Below are positions 16,687-25,721 of a stretch of DNA of 64,000 nt, one piece after another. The notes beneath the pieces were generated by a model that was given only the letters and a program-made list of their open reading frames with translations, made no database searches and was not told the DNA's origin. This DNA comes from Lewinellaceae bacterium (GTDB taxonomy: Bacteria; Bacteroidota; Bacteroidia; Chitinophagales; Saprospiraceae): positions 453,501-517,500 of the forward strand of contig JACJYK010000002.1 in the NCBI GenBank assembly GCA_020636135.1. Reading direction: 5' to 3'. A program made the translations under genes and the position numbers. Position 1 is the first letter of the stretch. Each line of letters begins with the position of its first letter.

Positions 16687-18780
16687 TTATTCCTGCATTT
16701 TCCAACTGAAACAGGCACCACCTTTCCGATCCGGTTGTGCCCCACTGGCATTGGCCGAACAAAGGCTCCTGGCTCCCGGATCCACATTCAGATAACGGTG
16801 ATTGTAGAGGGACATCAGCATGATAGATCCATCCAGCATATCTACCCACTGGAAAGTCGATGCATCACCACGGTCTGTCTGCTCAATGCGTACTTCTGCC
16901 ATGCCTGCGTGCCCTTTGACGGTAACGAAGCCACCACTGAAAACAGATTGCAGGGCAATGCGACCCTGACCCCGGTCAATTACCTGAAACCCGGATGCAT
17001 GGTCCTGAGTGAACGGACTGGATACCTCAACCGGACGGAGGTGATTGCGCCAGTTCACCATAATTGTTGAGTCGGCAAGGTTGGTTAAAGTTATCACCTG
17101 ACCATAAGGGATGGGCTGAGTAAGCGGCAGATAGCGGGGCTCATCGATGATCATTTGATCGAAATCGGCATAGCCGCCTTCCTTTCCCTGATCGTTAAAG
17201 GCAAACAAGGCATAGCGTACACCCTGGAATGTCTTCAGCTGGTAGGGTAGCTCCACCTTGCCTCCGATCCCGTCAAAGTGCTTGCCGTCGGCACTGTAGC
17301 TGAATTGACTCCAGTCCTGCTCAAAGTTGGCGTGTACTCGCAGCCAGATGGTGCCGTTGGCAATTGGTTTATCGATCTGTGTCCCGGTTTGCTGGTCGAA
17401 AAAGCGCAGGATTTTTCCATTTGTGGATTGAACAATGCCCAGCCAGGCATAAGGCAGGTTCAACAAGGCCAGACCAGTAATGTCACCCTCCTGAAGGTGA
17501 GAAGTTTCCAGGATGGTTGTGGCCATAGACTCCGGGCCGATGCCGCGTTGTGTGAGGCTGTTGCGGGCATGCCAGAAACTTTCTGCCGGGAGAGTGTGCA
17601 GGCGGAGGTAACCGGGTCGCTCGGAGAGGGACCATTTATCTTCCTGAGGTACATGATTCCACTGCCAGACATTTTTAAGACCTGCCCCGCTGAAATCGTC
17701 GTTCCGTTCAAATGGAGCCTGGCGTGGAGAGGAATGGCCGGTATGAGGTTTTATCCAGGTCCGCGGTGTCCTGGTCAGGTTACCGGGCAACCCAAAATAC
17801 GGCCATCCATCTTCCCAGGTTACCGGCGACAAAGCGGTGACACGGCCTACGGAATTGTAATCCAGCATAGACCATCCCCACCATTCACCGGACTGCACCT
17901 GTACGATACCTCCCTGGTGCATCGGAATGCAGCCTACATAATTTTCCGGGTAATGAATGACGGTAAAAGGCGGCCCTTCCTGTGTATTGAAAATACGCAA
18001 ACGCTGGGCCTCTCCCAGGTTTTCTTCCGCACTGATCACCTGGACCTCATAGGGACCATATGGCTCATCTGCGCGGAGGCACACCTGATAACAGACAGGA
18101 TCGTAATTGGTATTCGTAATAAAATATTTCCCGTCAATCTTATAGATGTGGCTGCCTTCACCGGCTCCGCTGCCCGCTGGCACGATTACCTTTTCCGTGC
18201 CGGGAATAACGTCCATCAGGTCGGACGTCAACTGAGCCATCTTTACTTCATTATAGCCCCATACGGCATAGATCTTTCCGTCATCGTCAAAGAGGACTGT
18301 GACATCATGCAGGCGGGCCCGCATTTGCTGATGGGCCCACGGTCCCGCCGGGTTGGTAGCTGTAAAAAGCTGGGTACCATGTTTGTTTACATTAGAAAAT
18401 ATATAATACGTTCCATTGTGGTACCGGAAACAGGGCGCCCAGATACCTTGGCCATACATGTCCTGACCATCCTTCAACTGCATTTCTGGTCCCAGGTCCA
18501 GACGTGGTATGGCATAGGTCAGCAATTCCCAGTTGACCAGATCCCGGGAATGCAGGATAGGCAACCCCGGCATGGTATGCATGGTGGTGCCGGTGAGGTA
18601 ATAATCATCACCAACCCGGATCATGTCCGGATCGGAAAACTCCTCGTAGAATATCGGGTTGGAATAGGTGCCGTTACCGTTGTCGGCCATCCAGGTCTGC
18701 TGCGCCATTAAATGGAATGGCAGAGCCAGCACCAGGATGGTGTGCCGGAGAAAAATCAATTTACTGGTAATCCCACCCAT
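16687..18780 (-). CDS. Secreted glycoside hydrolase family 43 with beta-trefoil tail
   Basis: The protein has 697 residues. Signal peptide to about Ala26, then a five-bladed GH43 domain (about 30-350): catalytic base Asp in FSDPDMIRVGDDYY, pKa-modulating Asp in RLHDVTVLFDDDG, and general acid Glu in GAGEGSHIYK. A concanavalin-like beta-xylosidase C-terminal domain follows (about 360-550). The last 130 residues look like a fascin/ricin-type beta-trefoil (GRIALQSVFSGGFVTVKG, HRYLNVDPG). GH43 enzymes cleave arabinosyl, xylosyl or galactosyl linkages. It lies 33 nt downstream of proS on the same strand. A long ORF on the opposite strand is a shadow. Confidence 0.9.
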   Translation of the reverse strand: MGGITSKLIFLRHTILVLALPFHLMAQQTWMADNGNGTYSNPIFYEEFSDPDMIRVGDDYYLTGTTMHTMPGLPILHSRDLVNWELLTYAIPRLDLGPEMQLKDGQDMYGQGIWAPCFRYHNGTYYIFSNVNKHGTQLFTATNPAGPWAHQQMRARLHDVTVLFDDDGKIYAVWGYNEVKMAQLTSDLMDVIPGTEKVIVPAGSGAGEGSHIYKIDGKYFITNTNYDPVCYQVCLRADEPYGPYEVQVISAEENLGEAQRLRIFNTQEGPPFTVIHYPENYVGCIPMHQGGIVQVQSGEWWGWSMLDYNSVGRVTALSPVTWEDGWPYFGLPGNLTRTPRTWIKPHTGHSSPRQAPFERNDDFSGAGLKNVWQWNHVPQEDKWSLSERPGYLRLHTLPAESFWHARNSLTQRGIGPESMATTILETSHLQEGDITGLALLNLPYAWLGIVQSTNGKILRFFDQQTGTQIDKPIANGTIWLRVHANFEQDWSQFSYSADGKHFDGIGGKVELPYQLKTFQGVRYALFAFNDQGKEGGYADFDQMIIDEPRYLPLTQPIPYGQVITLTNLADSTIMVNWRNHLRPVEVSSPFTQDHASGFQVIDRGQGRIALQSVFSGGFVTVKGHAGMAEVRIEQTDRGDASTFQWVDMLDGSIMLMSLYNHRYLNVDPGARSLCSANASGAQPDRKGGACFSWKMQE

Positions 18781-18808
18781 TCAAAACTCAACATTCAAAA
18801 CTCAACAT
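18781..18808. repeat. Two perfect 14-bp tandem copies
   Basis: TCAAAACTCAACAT occurs twice in direct succession in the short gap between proS and the GH43 start. On the coding strand this puts duplicated TTGAGTTTTGA directly before the GH43 ATG. Confidence 0.7.
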
Positions 18809-18813
18809 TTCTT

Positions 18814-20280
18814 TTAGTACGCTTTCGCAAACAAAACCCTGCCTTTCGAAGGTTTCCCCGTCAGGATACACTGACCGGCTTCTTCCCTGGCATCCAATGG
18901 AATGCACCGGATGGTAGCCTTGGTTTTATCCTTGATCGCAAGTTCGGTTTCGGTGGTGCCATCCCAGTGTGCGGAGGCAAATCCACCTTTATCTTCCAGG
19001 ACTTCCATGAATGCCTTCCAGTCATGCACTTCTGTGGTATGTTCTGTGCGATAATTTACTGCTTGCCGGAATAGGTTGGATTGGATCTCATCCAGCAATT
19101 GCCGGACATAGTCGCCGATTCCGTCCATAGGAACCATGTTCTTTTCTTTGGTATCCCGCCGGGCAACTTCCAGCTGGTTATTCTCCAGATCACGCATACC
19201 CATACCGATGCGCACCGGAATTCCCTTCAGCTCGTATTCGGCAAATTTAAAGCCGGGGCGGTTCTTCATGTCTGTATCGTATTTGACCGAGATCCCTTTG
19301 TCCCGTAAGGCGCGCATAATCTTTTCAGCTACCTCATTAAGTTCCGGGGCAGGTTTGGGAATAGGCACAATGATAACCTGCAAAGGCGCCAGTTTGGGAG
19401 GTACGATCAACCCATCATCATCCGAATGCGTCATGATCATTCCTCCCACCAGACGGGTGGATACTCCCCACGAGGTGGCCCATACATAATCTTCCTGATT
19501 GCCCTCGTTTAAGAAGCGCACATCAAAAGCTTTGGCAAAATTCTGACCCAGAAAATGGCTGGTACCGGCCTGCAATGCCTTGCCGTCCTGCATCAGCGCT
19601 TCGATGGTATAGGTTTCTTCAGCGCCGGCAAATCGTTCATTGGCTGTTTTGCGGCCTTTGATGACCGGCATGGCCATAAAGTCCTCGGCAAACCGGGCGT
19701 AGATCTCATGGATGCGCTCAGCTTCCTCGATGGCCTCTTCCCGGCTGGCATGAGCGGTATGGCCTTCCTGCCACAAAAACTCCGCCGTACGCAGGAAAGG
19801 CCGGGTACGCATCTCCCAGCGAACGACATTGGCCCACTGATTGATCAGCAGAGGAAGGTCCCGGTAGGACTGGATCCAGTCTTTGTAAGTATTCCATATA
19901 ATCGTTTCCGAAGTCGGGCGGACCACCAGTTCTTCCTCCAGTTTTGCTTCCGGATCCACGATCAGGCCGCTTCCATTGGGGTCATTTTTGAGGCGGTGGT
20001 GTGTTACCACAGCACATTCTTTGGCAAATCCCTCCACATGTTCGGCCTCACGGCTGAGAAAACTTTTCGGGATGAAAAGCGGGAAATAGGCGTTGACATG
20101 ACCGCTGTCCTTGAACATCTGATCCAGGGCGGATTTCATGTTTTCCCAGATGGCATAACCATGTGGTTTGATCACCATGCATCCCCTTACCGCCGAGTTG
20201 TCAGCCAGGTCGGCCCGCTTGACGATATCCAGATACCATTGCGAATAATTGTCTGCTCTCGATGTGATGCCTTTACTCAT
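18814..20280 (-). CDS. proS: Prolyl-tRNA synthetase (short, eukaryote/archaeal-type ProS)
   Basis: A 488-residue class II aminoacyl-tRNA synthetase charging tRNA-Pro. Motif 2 is VVRWEMRTRPFLRTAEFLW-type, with the substrate loop RPTSETI and the TSHFLGQNF proline-pocket strand. The anticodon-binding domain starts about residue 285 (LAPLQVIIVPIP). The C-terminal extension ends in Tyr, as in archaeal-type ProRS. It lacks the bacterial editing insertion, as expected for this length class, which is usual in Bacteroidota. It is co-directional with the GH43 gene. Confidence 0.95.
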   Translation of the reverse strand: MSKGITSRADNYSQWYLDIVKRADLADNSAVRGCMVIKPHGYAIWENMKSALDQMFKDSGHVNAYFPLFIPKSFLSREAEHVEGFAKECAVVTHHRLKNDPNGSGLIVDPEAKLEEELVVRPTSETIIWNTYKDWIQSYRDLPLLINQWANVVRWEMRTRPFLRTAEFLWQEGHTAHASREEAIEEAERIHEIYARFAEDFMAMPVIKGRKTANERFAGAEETYTIEALMQDGKALQAGTSHFLGQNFAKAFDVRFLNEGNQEDYVWATSWGVSTRLVGGMIMTHSDDDGLIVPPKLAPLQVIIVPIPKPAPELNEVAEKIMRALRDKGISVKYDTDMKNRPGFKFAEYELKGIPVRIGMGMRDLENNQLEVARRDTKEKNMVPMDGIGDYVRQLLDEIQSNLFRQAVNYRTEHTTEVHDWKAFMEVLEDKGGFASAHWDGTTETELAIKDKTKATIRCIPLDAREEAGQCILTGKPSKGRVLFAKAY

Positions 20281-20507
20281 AGTACATTGATTTCCAATAG
20301 CCTGTCCAGGTTAAATTTATGTTATCATCGGAACTAACCCGGCTCCGTTTACGTCTTAATGATAGAGTTCAAAGGTGAGCTCTTAACAATTGATAACGTG
20401 TCACGGACTTACTTTAACTGATATTAACAGAAAAAACGGCATAAAAGTAATAAATTGCACATTATAGATTGTCCGGGTATTATACGATGTTCCTAAATCC
20501 TATCACA

Positions 20508-21716
20508 ATGAAAAACACATGGTTACTGTCCTTATTGGTTCTTGTCTTCGGGGGTGTGTCCTACGCTCAAACCGATGACCTGTATTACGATCCGGATATG
20601 GATGCGTCTTACAGTGTAACGTACAATGAGGAATATCCGAATGACGACTATGCTTACGACGATGAAGCATACGATTATTACGACGATTACGACTATTATT
20701 ATTCCCAGCGCATTCGCAGGTTCTACCATCCTACGGCTGGCTTCGGGTATTATTCACCTTACTTCATGGACTATAACTATTACGATCCTTTTTATTCGTC
20801 TTATCGTCCCGGAGTAAATGTGAACCTGTTTTTCGGTAGTCGGTATTACCGGCCAAGTCTCTATACAGCTTGGAATCCTTACGGCTATGGTTACGGATGG
20901 TACGATTCTTATTCCAGCCCATGGAGCTATTACTCGCCGTGGGGATATGGACGCTATTCCAGCTTCTACAGCCCGTTCAGTTCTTACGGATACTATGGGT
21001 CAGGATGGAATACCTGGTGTGGACCGTCGTATGCCTATTCACCCTATGGCTACTACAGTGGCTACAACAACTACAACAATTACAATTACGGAAGCAGCCG
21101 TGGATCGTATTACGGTTCGCGCCGCATTGGCGCCAATGACCGTGGAACGGTTGTCACCACGCCTCGCCGCACCAATAATGGGTTAAACCCGGGATTGAGC
21201 ACAACAAATCGTGGTGCCACCGTGGTAAACCGGCGTACAGGTGATGAACGCAGTGGAGTCGTAAGCCCGCGTACCCAGGCCAGAACTTCCGATCAAAACC
21301 GGGTTTATAATCCAACCCGCCGGACGGATGGTTATTCTTCCAATCGTCAGGGATCGACAACATCACCAAGAACAACAACATCACCAAGAAGCTCTCAGGT
21401 AGCCCCCAGGACGTCAAACACGCCGACTTACCGGTCTGGAAGCCAGCGGACATCCTCGAGCCCCGCTTTCCAGAGAAGCTCTTCAACGACGAGTTCCTCC
21501 CGCACGTATAATACCACGCGCAGCAGCAGTCCGAACTACTCTCCGCGTAGTAGCAGCAGCCCAAGCATGAACCGCTCAGGACACAGCAGCACATACCGGC
21601 CTTCAACGCCGACCCGGAGCAGCTCACCTTCGATGAGCCCTTCGCGTTCTTCTTCATCGTCAAGCTCTTCGCCAAGAAGCAGCAGCAGCAGTTCACCCCG
21701 GGGACACAACCAGTAA
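20508..21716 (+). CDS. Secreted Tyr-rich / Ser-Arg-rich low-complexity protein
   Basis: I do not recognise a family. ATG at 20508 gives a 402-residue protein with a clean signal peptide (LLVLVFGGVSYAQ, cleavage near residue 20); an upstream in-frame start would place residues before it. The mature protein begins with an acidic Asp/Tyr segment (YYDDYDYYY). A Tyr/Gly/Ser-Pro-rich region without charge follows (residues about 60-200), then a basic Ser/Arg/Thr-rich tail with SSSSPR runs. There are no cysteine clusters or enzymatic motifs. This composition suggests a disordered surface, matrix or adhesive protein. A terminator at 21743 closes the gene. Confidence 0.7.
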   Translation: MKNTWLLSLLVLVFGGVSYAQTDDLYYDPDMDASYSVTYNEEYPNDDYAYDDEAYDYYDDYDYYYSQRIRRFYHPTAGFGYYSPYFMDYNYYDPFYSSYRPGVNVNLFFGSRYYRPSLYTAWNPYGYGYGWYDSYSSPWSYYSPWGYGRYSSFYSPFSSYGYYGSGWNTWCGPSYAYSPYGYYSGYNNYNNYNYGSSRGSYYGSRRIGANDRGTVVTTPRRTNNGLNPGLSTTNRGATVVNRRTGDERSGVVSPRTQARTSDQNRVYNPTRRTDGYSSNRQGSTTSPRTTTSPRSSQVAPRTSNTPTYRSGSQRTSSSPAFQRSSSTTSSSRTYNTTRSSSPNYSPRSSSSPSMNRSGHSSTYRPSTPTRSSSPSMSPSRSSSSSSSSPRSSSSSSPRGHNQ

Positions 21717-21742
21717 GAAAAATATCATTGTAAATAAGGAAG

Positions 21743-21784
21743 AGGGGTGGAATAGTGAGGTTAATCATTGTTCCACCCTTTTTT
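21743..21784 (+). terminator. Intrinsic terminator after the Tyr-rich gene
   Basis: GGGTGGAA (21745-21752) pairs with TTCCACCC (21771-21778), followed by six T. It also shows that the next gene cannot begin at the upstream GTG at 21755. Confidence 0.75.
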
Positions 21785-21802
21785 CTAGCACGAATCCAAA
21801 AC

Positions 21803-23260
21803 ATGATGAAACCGTATCATTGGGTGCTGGTATTGTGCCTGGTGGCAGGCATTACTGAAGCACAAACCATAACCGACGCCGCCCGCTTTGCAGTCATTAA
21901 CCCCACCGGAACCGCCCGCCATGTAGGAGTAGGTAGCTCGATGGGAGTTATGGGCGCAGACTTTGGAGCCCTTTCTCAGAACCCCGCCGGAATCGGCGCG
22001 TTCCGCTGGTCGGAATTTAATTTCACGCCGGCCTTTTACAGCCAGTCGGTCAACTCAAAATTTTTATCCGGAACAGGCAGCTCCACCGATCAAACCAATA
22101 AGTTTCTGATTAACAACGTGGGACTGGTATCCGTCACCCGTCCTCAGCGTGGTAAGTGGAAGACTTCCAACTTCGCCATCGGCTTAAACCGCCTGGCCGA
22201 TTACAACCGCAATTTTACCATCCTCGGTCGTTCTACCGGGTCGATCACCCAGCGATGGGTCGAACAGGCCAATAATTTGCCTCCTGAAGCGCTGGGGTCA
22301 TTTGAAACCCTCCCGGCATATGTCACCGGTGCGATCTATGACTTTGATGAAAATAATCAGTACGAAAGTGACTACGATCTGAACCCATCGGCCGTCACCA
22401 GTAAGCAGCAGGTCGTCTCCGCCTCCGGTGGTATGAGTGAGTTGCTTATCGGACTGGGCGCGAATTACGATGAAAAGCTGCTCATCGGTGCCACCGTCAA
22501 CATTCCTTTTGTCAATTACGAAGTGCGTAAGACCTACCAGGAAGATGACGACCAGAACGAGATACCCTATTTTGAGCAACTCCAGTTTGAAGAATACGTG
22601 CGCACCGAAGGATCCGGTGTCCATGCGAAAATCGGTGCTACCTATCTGCTCAATGAACAGGTACGGGTTGGCGCATCATTCCATACGCCCTCGGTCATCA
22701 AACTGAATGACACCTATACCACCGACCTGACTTTTTCCTACCAGGAAGACAATACGGTACAGACAAATACGGAAAATTCGCCCCAGGGTGAATACAGTTA
22801 TTCTTATGTTCTGCCCATGCGCGCGCAACTCGGTGTGGGCATTTTACTGGGAAAAAATGGATTCATCTCGACAGAACTGGCCTGGACACCTTACCAAAAT
22901 GCCAAGTTCAGGTTTAAAGATGACAAGATTTATGAGGGTGAGCTGAATGCCCAGATCCAGGATGCACTACAGAATGGTTATCAGGTGCGGGCAGGTGCCG
23001 AATGGGTGCTGGGTTATTTCCGTGTCCGTGGCGGCGTGCAGATCGCAAACAACCCCTACGTCTCCGAGACCGGATACAATACCGGTTTTTCAGCCGGTGC
23101 AGGCGTGCGCGGTGATAAAGTCTTCTTCGACGTTGCCTACCGTTATCAGCATGACCGATCGGATTACAGCCCTTACCAATTGGTGGAAGGTCCTGGCCAG
23201 AACATTGAAAACACTACCCAGCAACATCTGGTTATGGGCACCCTTGGGATCAAATTTTAG
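21803..23260 (+). CDS. Outer membrane beta-barrel protein, OmpP1/FadL-like
   Basis: A 485-residue exported protein with signal peptide MMKPYHWVLVLCLVAG (cleavage near TEAQ). The mature N-terminus DAARFAVINPTGTARHVGVGSSMGVMG, followed by LSQNPAGIG, is the FadL/OmpP1-type plug segment seen in Bacteroidota hemin-receptor-like and PorV-like barrels. The remainder alternates short amphipathic strands and ends MGTLGIKF with terminal Phe. FadL members move hydrophobic compounds across the outer membrane, whereas PorV relatives serve the T9SS. The sequence does not separate these firmly. Start chosen downstream of the terminator hairpin. Confidence 0.78.
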   Translation: MMKPYHWVLVLCLVAGITEAQTITDAARFAVINPTGTARHVGVGSSMGVMGADFGALSQNPAGIGAFRWSEFNFTPAFYSQSVNSKFLSGTGSSTDQTNKFLINNVGLVSVTRPQRGKWKTSNFAIGLNRLADYNRNFTILGRSTGSITQRWVEQANNLPPEALGSFETLPAYVTGAIYDFDENNQYESDYDLNPSAVTSKQQVVSASGGMSELLIGLGANYDEKLLIGATVNIPFVNYEVRKTYQEDDDQNEIPYFEQLQFEEYVRTEGSGVHAKIGATYLLNEQVRVGASFHTPSVIKLNDTYTTDLTFSYQEDNTVQTNTENSPQGEYSYSYVLPMRAQLGVGILLGKNGFISTELAWTPYQNAKFRFKDDKIYEGELNAQIQDALQNGYQVRAGAEWVLGYFRVRGGVQIANNPYVSETGYNTGFSAGAGVRGDKVFFDVAYRYQHDRSDYSPYQLVEGPGQNIENTTQQHLVMGTLGIKF

Positions 23261-23299
23261 AGCAGAAGGACTTCGGTAAGGAGTTAAGTTTCGAATAGA

Positions 23300-23346
23300 A
23301 AGGTCGGATGAAGGTTGTTTTCAGAATGCTTCATTCGGCCTTTTTT
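23300..23346 (+). terminator. Terminator between convergent genes
   Basis: A 14-bp stem with two G-T pairs (23300-23313 with 23329-23342, 15-nt loop) runs into a T-tract (TTTTTT). It lies between the barrel gene and the convergent MmcQ/YjbR gene, whose stop is inside the T-tract, so it may work in both directions. Confidence 0.7.
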
Positions 23347-23650
23347 ATTGCGCTTCTTCATACGCCATCTGAACCATTTCACGGATCAGGTCTTCCGGCG
23401 TATCCGCCAGCACCACAGTCGTCCATCCCTGCTGACCCCATTTATTGGGTACCGGGTAGATGATGGCGGGGTCAATCGACGCATAGACCGACTGGGATTC
23501 GGGTGAAAGCTTTACATTGATGGTTGCGGACCCTTCATGCAGGGTGACAAAAATTTTCCGGGTAGTCCGGAAAGCCAGCCGGTCAAAATGGGGTTTCTGG
23601 CTCGTTTCCGGAAAGCTCAAAGCCATCTCGATGAATCCTTCAATAGTCAT
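23345..23650 (-). CDS. MmcQ/YjbR family protein
   Basis: A 101-residue protein with the compact CyaY-like fold of the MmcQ/YjbR family: opening MTIEGFIEMALSFPETSQKPHFDRLAFR, central KIFVTLHEGSATINVKLS, and the C-terminal WTTVVLADTPEDLIREMV. Family proteins are described as DNA-binding-like but their function is unsettled. Monocistronic; it shares a terminator region with the convergent barrel gene. Confidence 0.85.
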   Translation of the reverse strand: MTIEGFIEMALSFPETSQKPHFDRLAFRTTRKIFVTLHEGSATINVKLSPESQSVYASIDPAIIYPVPNKWGQQGWTTVVLADTPEDLIREMVQMAYEEAQ

Positions 23651-23742
23651 AATTCGGGTTAAGAAGATCAGGATTAATAGGGTTCTTGAACACGGGAGGT
23701 AAACAAATGCCTATTCCCCACCCAACATTCACCATTCAACAT

Positions 23743-23750
23743 TACTTTTG
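23743..23750 (+). promoter_or_regulatory. Bacteroidota -7 box before scpA (TACTTTTG)
   Basis: A match to TAnnTTTG 6 nt before the scpA ATG at 23757. No clear -33 element. Confidence 0.3.
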
Positions 23751-23756
23751 TGGTCC

Positions 23757-24551
23757 ATGTCCTACACAGTCAAAATACAACAATTTGAAGGTCCTTTTGA
23801 CCTGCTCCTGTTCTTTATCGAAAGGGATGAACTGGATATCAACGATATCCCGATCGCCAAGATAACCAATGATTTTCTGGAATACATCCGCCATCTGGAG
23901 AAACTGAATGTCGATGTAGCCAGTGAATTTATCTTGATGGCTGCCACACTTATGCGTATCAAGGCGAAAATGCTGATACCGCGTAAGCCATTGGATGAAG
24001 AAGGTCAGGAGATCGACCCACGCCTGGAACTGGTCGAACGCCTGCTCGAATACAAGCGCTATAAAAGTGTGCTGGATGAGCTGCGTGAGATGGAGGAAGA
24101 CCAGGCCGGGAAATTTGGACGGGGCAACGTCAATCAGGAGCTGCGGCAAATGGCGACCCGTGCTTTGGTCGATGTGGAGCTGGAATCACTCACCCTCTTC
24201 AAGCTGCTCAAGGCATTTGAACAGGTGATGGCCCGCTTCAATGCCGAGAAGACCGTGGTCCATCGCATCGCCCGCTACGAATATACCATTCAGGATCAGC
24301 AGGAGTTCATCCTCTCCAGCGTCCGCATTGGTAAAAGAGCATCATTCCAGGATATCTTTGATCAATGTACCAACCGTATCCATGCCATCGTCACATTCCT
24401 GGCTCTCCTTGAATTGGTCAATCAGCAGATGGTGCACATCACCATCAGGGAAGGGTACAATAACTTCTGGCTGGAACCCCGCGAACCCGATGAAGCCGGC
24501 CCGGAGGATTTACCGGTCACAGATTCACGAAGCGATAGCGAAGAAGAATAA
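23757..24551 (+). CDS. scpA: Segregation and condensation protein A
   Basis: A 264-residue kleisin subunit of the bacterial condensin SMC-ScpAB. It has the family start YTVKIQQFEGPFDLLLFFIE, the NDIPIAKITNDFLEYI helix, the DVASEFILMAATLMRIKAKMLIP region that binds SMC, and a winged-helix C-terminus (ILSSVRIGKRASFQDIF). ATG at 23757 starts just before the conserved YTVKI segment. scpB is not next to it in this window. Confidence 0.93.
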   Translation: MSYTVKIQQFEGPFDLLLFFIERDELDINDIPIAKITNDFLEYIRHLEKLNVDVASEFILMAATLMRIKAKMLIPRKPLDEEGQEIDPRLELVERLLEYKRYKSVLDELREMEEDQAGKFGRGNVNQELRQMATRALVDVELESLTLFKLLKAFEQVMARFNAEKTVVHRIARYEYTIQDQQEFILSSVRIGKRASFQDIFDQCTNRIHAIVTFLALLELVNQQMVHITIREGYNNFWLEPREPDEAGPEDLPVTDSRSDSEEE

Positions 24552-24563
24552 AGCCTGCGCTGT

Positions 24564-25721
24564 TCAGATGCTCTTGATGAAACGTTCGATTTCTCCGCAG
24601 TCCTCTTTACGGTCCTGGGCCAGCTTTAGCGCGTGATTCGCCTGGTCCATCGCATCTTTTGTATTGCCCTGGTGAAGCAATATTTGAGCATAGGTTAGAA
24701 AATACTCCGCCTGGCCTCCGTAGGTACAGGCTTTTTTGGCCAGTTTGGCGGCATAATCCATGGCTTCCGGGTCCTGGTTGAAGTATTGTTCCATTTCCGC
24801 GGCAACTTCGTGAAGCCGGCTGGCATCTTTCTTATAGGTACCACTCACCCGGTCCTTACTCAGGGCCATGTAAGTCTTGGCGTCACCGGATGCTTTCGCA
24901 TAGGCAAGGGACGTAGATTCGATGAATGCATCCGCCTGACCAGGTATATGTTTTTTGATTTTTGTCTGGGCTTCTTCCAGCAGTGCATCGAATTTAAATT
25001 CGATAGCCTTGTTGACGGTCGCCTGGCAAGCCTGGAGGATCCGTTTCTGAACTGCCTCTGCGCCTTCCAGCGCTTCAATACCCGGACGGTGCTCGATGAA
25101 TAGATCAAATATCCTGCTGTCCGCTTCGACCATCGCCTCATAGATGAAGCGCAGGTTTTCCGGCGTCGAAAGATCCGCCTGTGCATTCAGGTATTCGTTG
25201 GATATGGCCAGACTGGGCTGGTGCGACTTATTTAGGGATTTGACATAGTTGTATACAGTCTCATAGCTGCGATCTCCGCCTTCATAAGCTTTGGCAAAAG
25301 CCGCACTCGGGTCGTATTTATTTACAGCGGCCTGGGCTACCTGGATGAACTGTTCCGGACCCCGTGCTCCGGTTACTTTGGATACGATGTTGCCATCGCC
25401 ATCCAGAAATAAGAAGGTAGGATAGGCCGTGACGGGATAAGTCTTACGGAATTCCAGACCCTGGCCTTTTTCCATATCGATTTTCAGGCTGATCAGGTTG
25501 GCATTAAAGTACTCACCTACCGACGGCTGTGGAAATACGGTTGCAGCCATCCGCTTGCAGGGGCCGCACCATTCGGCGAAAGCATCCACGAAGACCAGCT
25601 TGCCTTGTTCTTTGGCCATCGCAAAAGCCTCATGATAACTGCCTTGAAAAAACTCAATACCCTGGCTCCAGGCCGAAGCACTGATTAGTAGCGTCGCAAC
25701 GAGGATCTTTAATTTCATCAT
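24564..25721 (-). CDS. Secreted thioredoxin-fold protein with helical C-terminal domain
   Basis: A 385-residue protein. The signal peptide ends near SAWSQG. A thioredoxin domain covers about residues 20-145 with the active site WCGPCKRM (Cys53 and Cys56) and the cis-Pro TAYPTFLF. The remaining 240 residues are helical and TPR-like (YFLTYAQILLHQGNTKDAMDQANHALKLAQ near the end). Such proteins act as periplasmic disulfide reductases in Bacteroidota. The partner could be a cytochrome maturation or sulfide-handling protein, but context gives no clue. Convergent with scpA, 12 nt apart. Confidence 0.87.
   Translation of the reverse strand: MMKLKILVATLLISASAWSQGIEFFQGSYHEAFAMAKEQGKLVFVDAFAEWCGPCKRMAATVFPQPSVGEYFNANLISLKIDMEKGQGLEFRKTYPVTAYPTFLFLDGDGNIVSKVTGARGPEQFIQVAQAAVNKYDPSAAFAKAYEGGDRSYETVYNYVKSLNKSHQPSLAISNEYLNAQADLSTPENLRFIYEAMVEADSRIFDLFIEHRPGIEALEGAEAVQKRILQACQATVNKAIEFKFDALLEEAQTKIKKHIPGQADAFIESTSLAYAKASGDAKTYMALSKDRVSGTYKKDASRLHEVAAEMEQYFNQDPEAMDYAAKLAKKACTYGGQAEYFLTYAQILLHQGNTKDAMDQANHALKLAQDRKEDCGEIERFIKSI

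Noticed and set aside
17278..18711. Long plus-strand ORF of 477 codons opposite the GH43 gene
   Set aside because: No recognisable domain; the opposite strand is an unmistakable GH43 with intact catalytic residues, so this is an antisense shadow.
19555..20337. Plus-strand ORF of 260 codons opposite proS
   Set aside because: It is antisense to a highly conserved ProRS and has no family features.
20281..20468. tRNA or riboswitch in the gap upstream of proS
   Set aside because: No cloverleaf, T-box stem or conserved core could be found by eye.
21755..21802. Upstream GTG start for the outer membrane barrel
   Set aside because: It lies within the terminator stem of the previous gene; the signal peptide begins at 21803.
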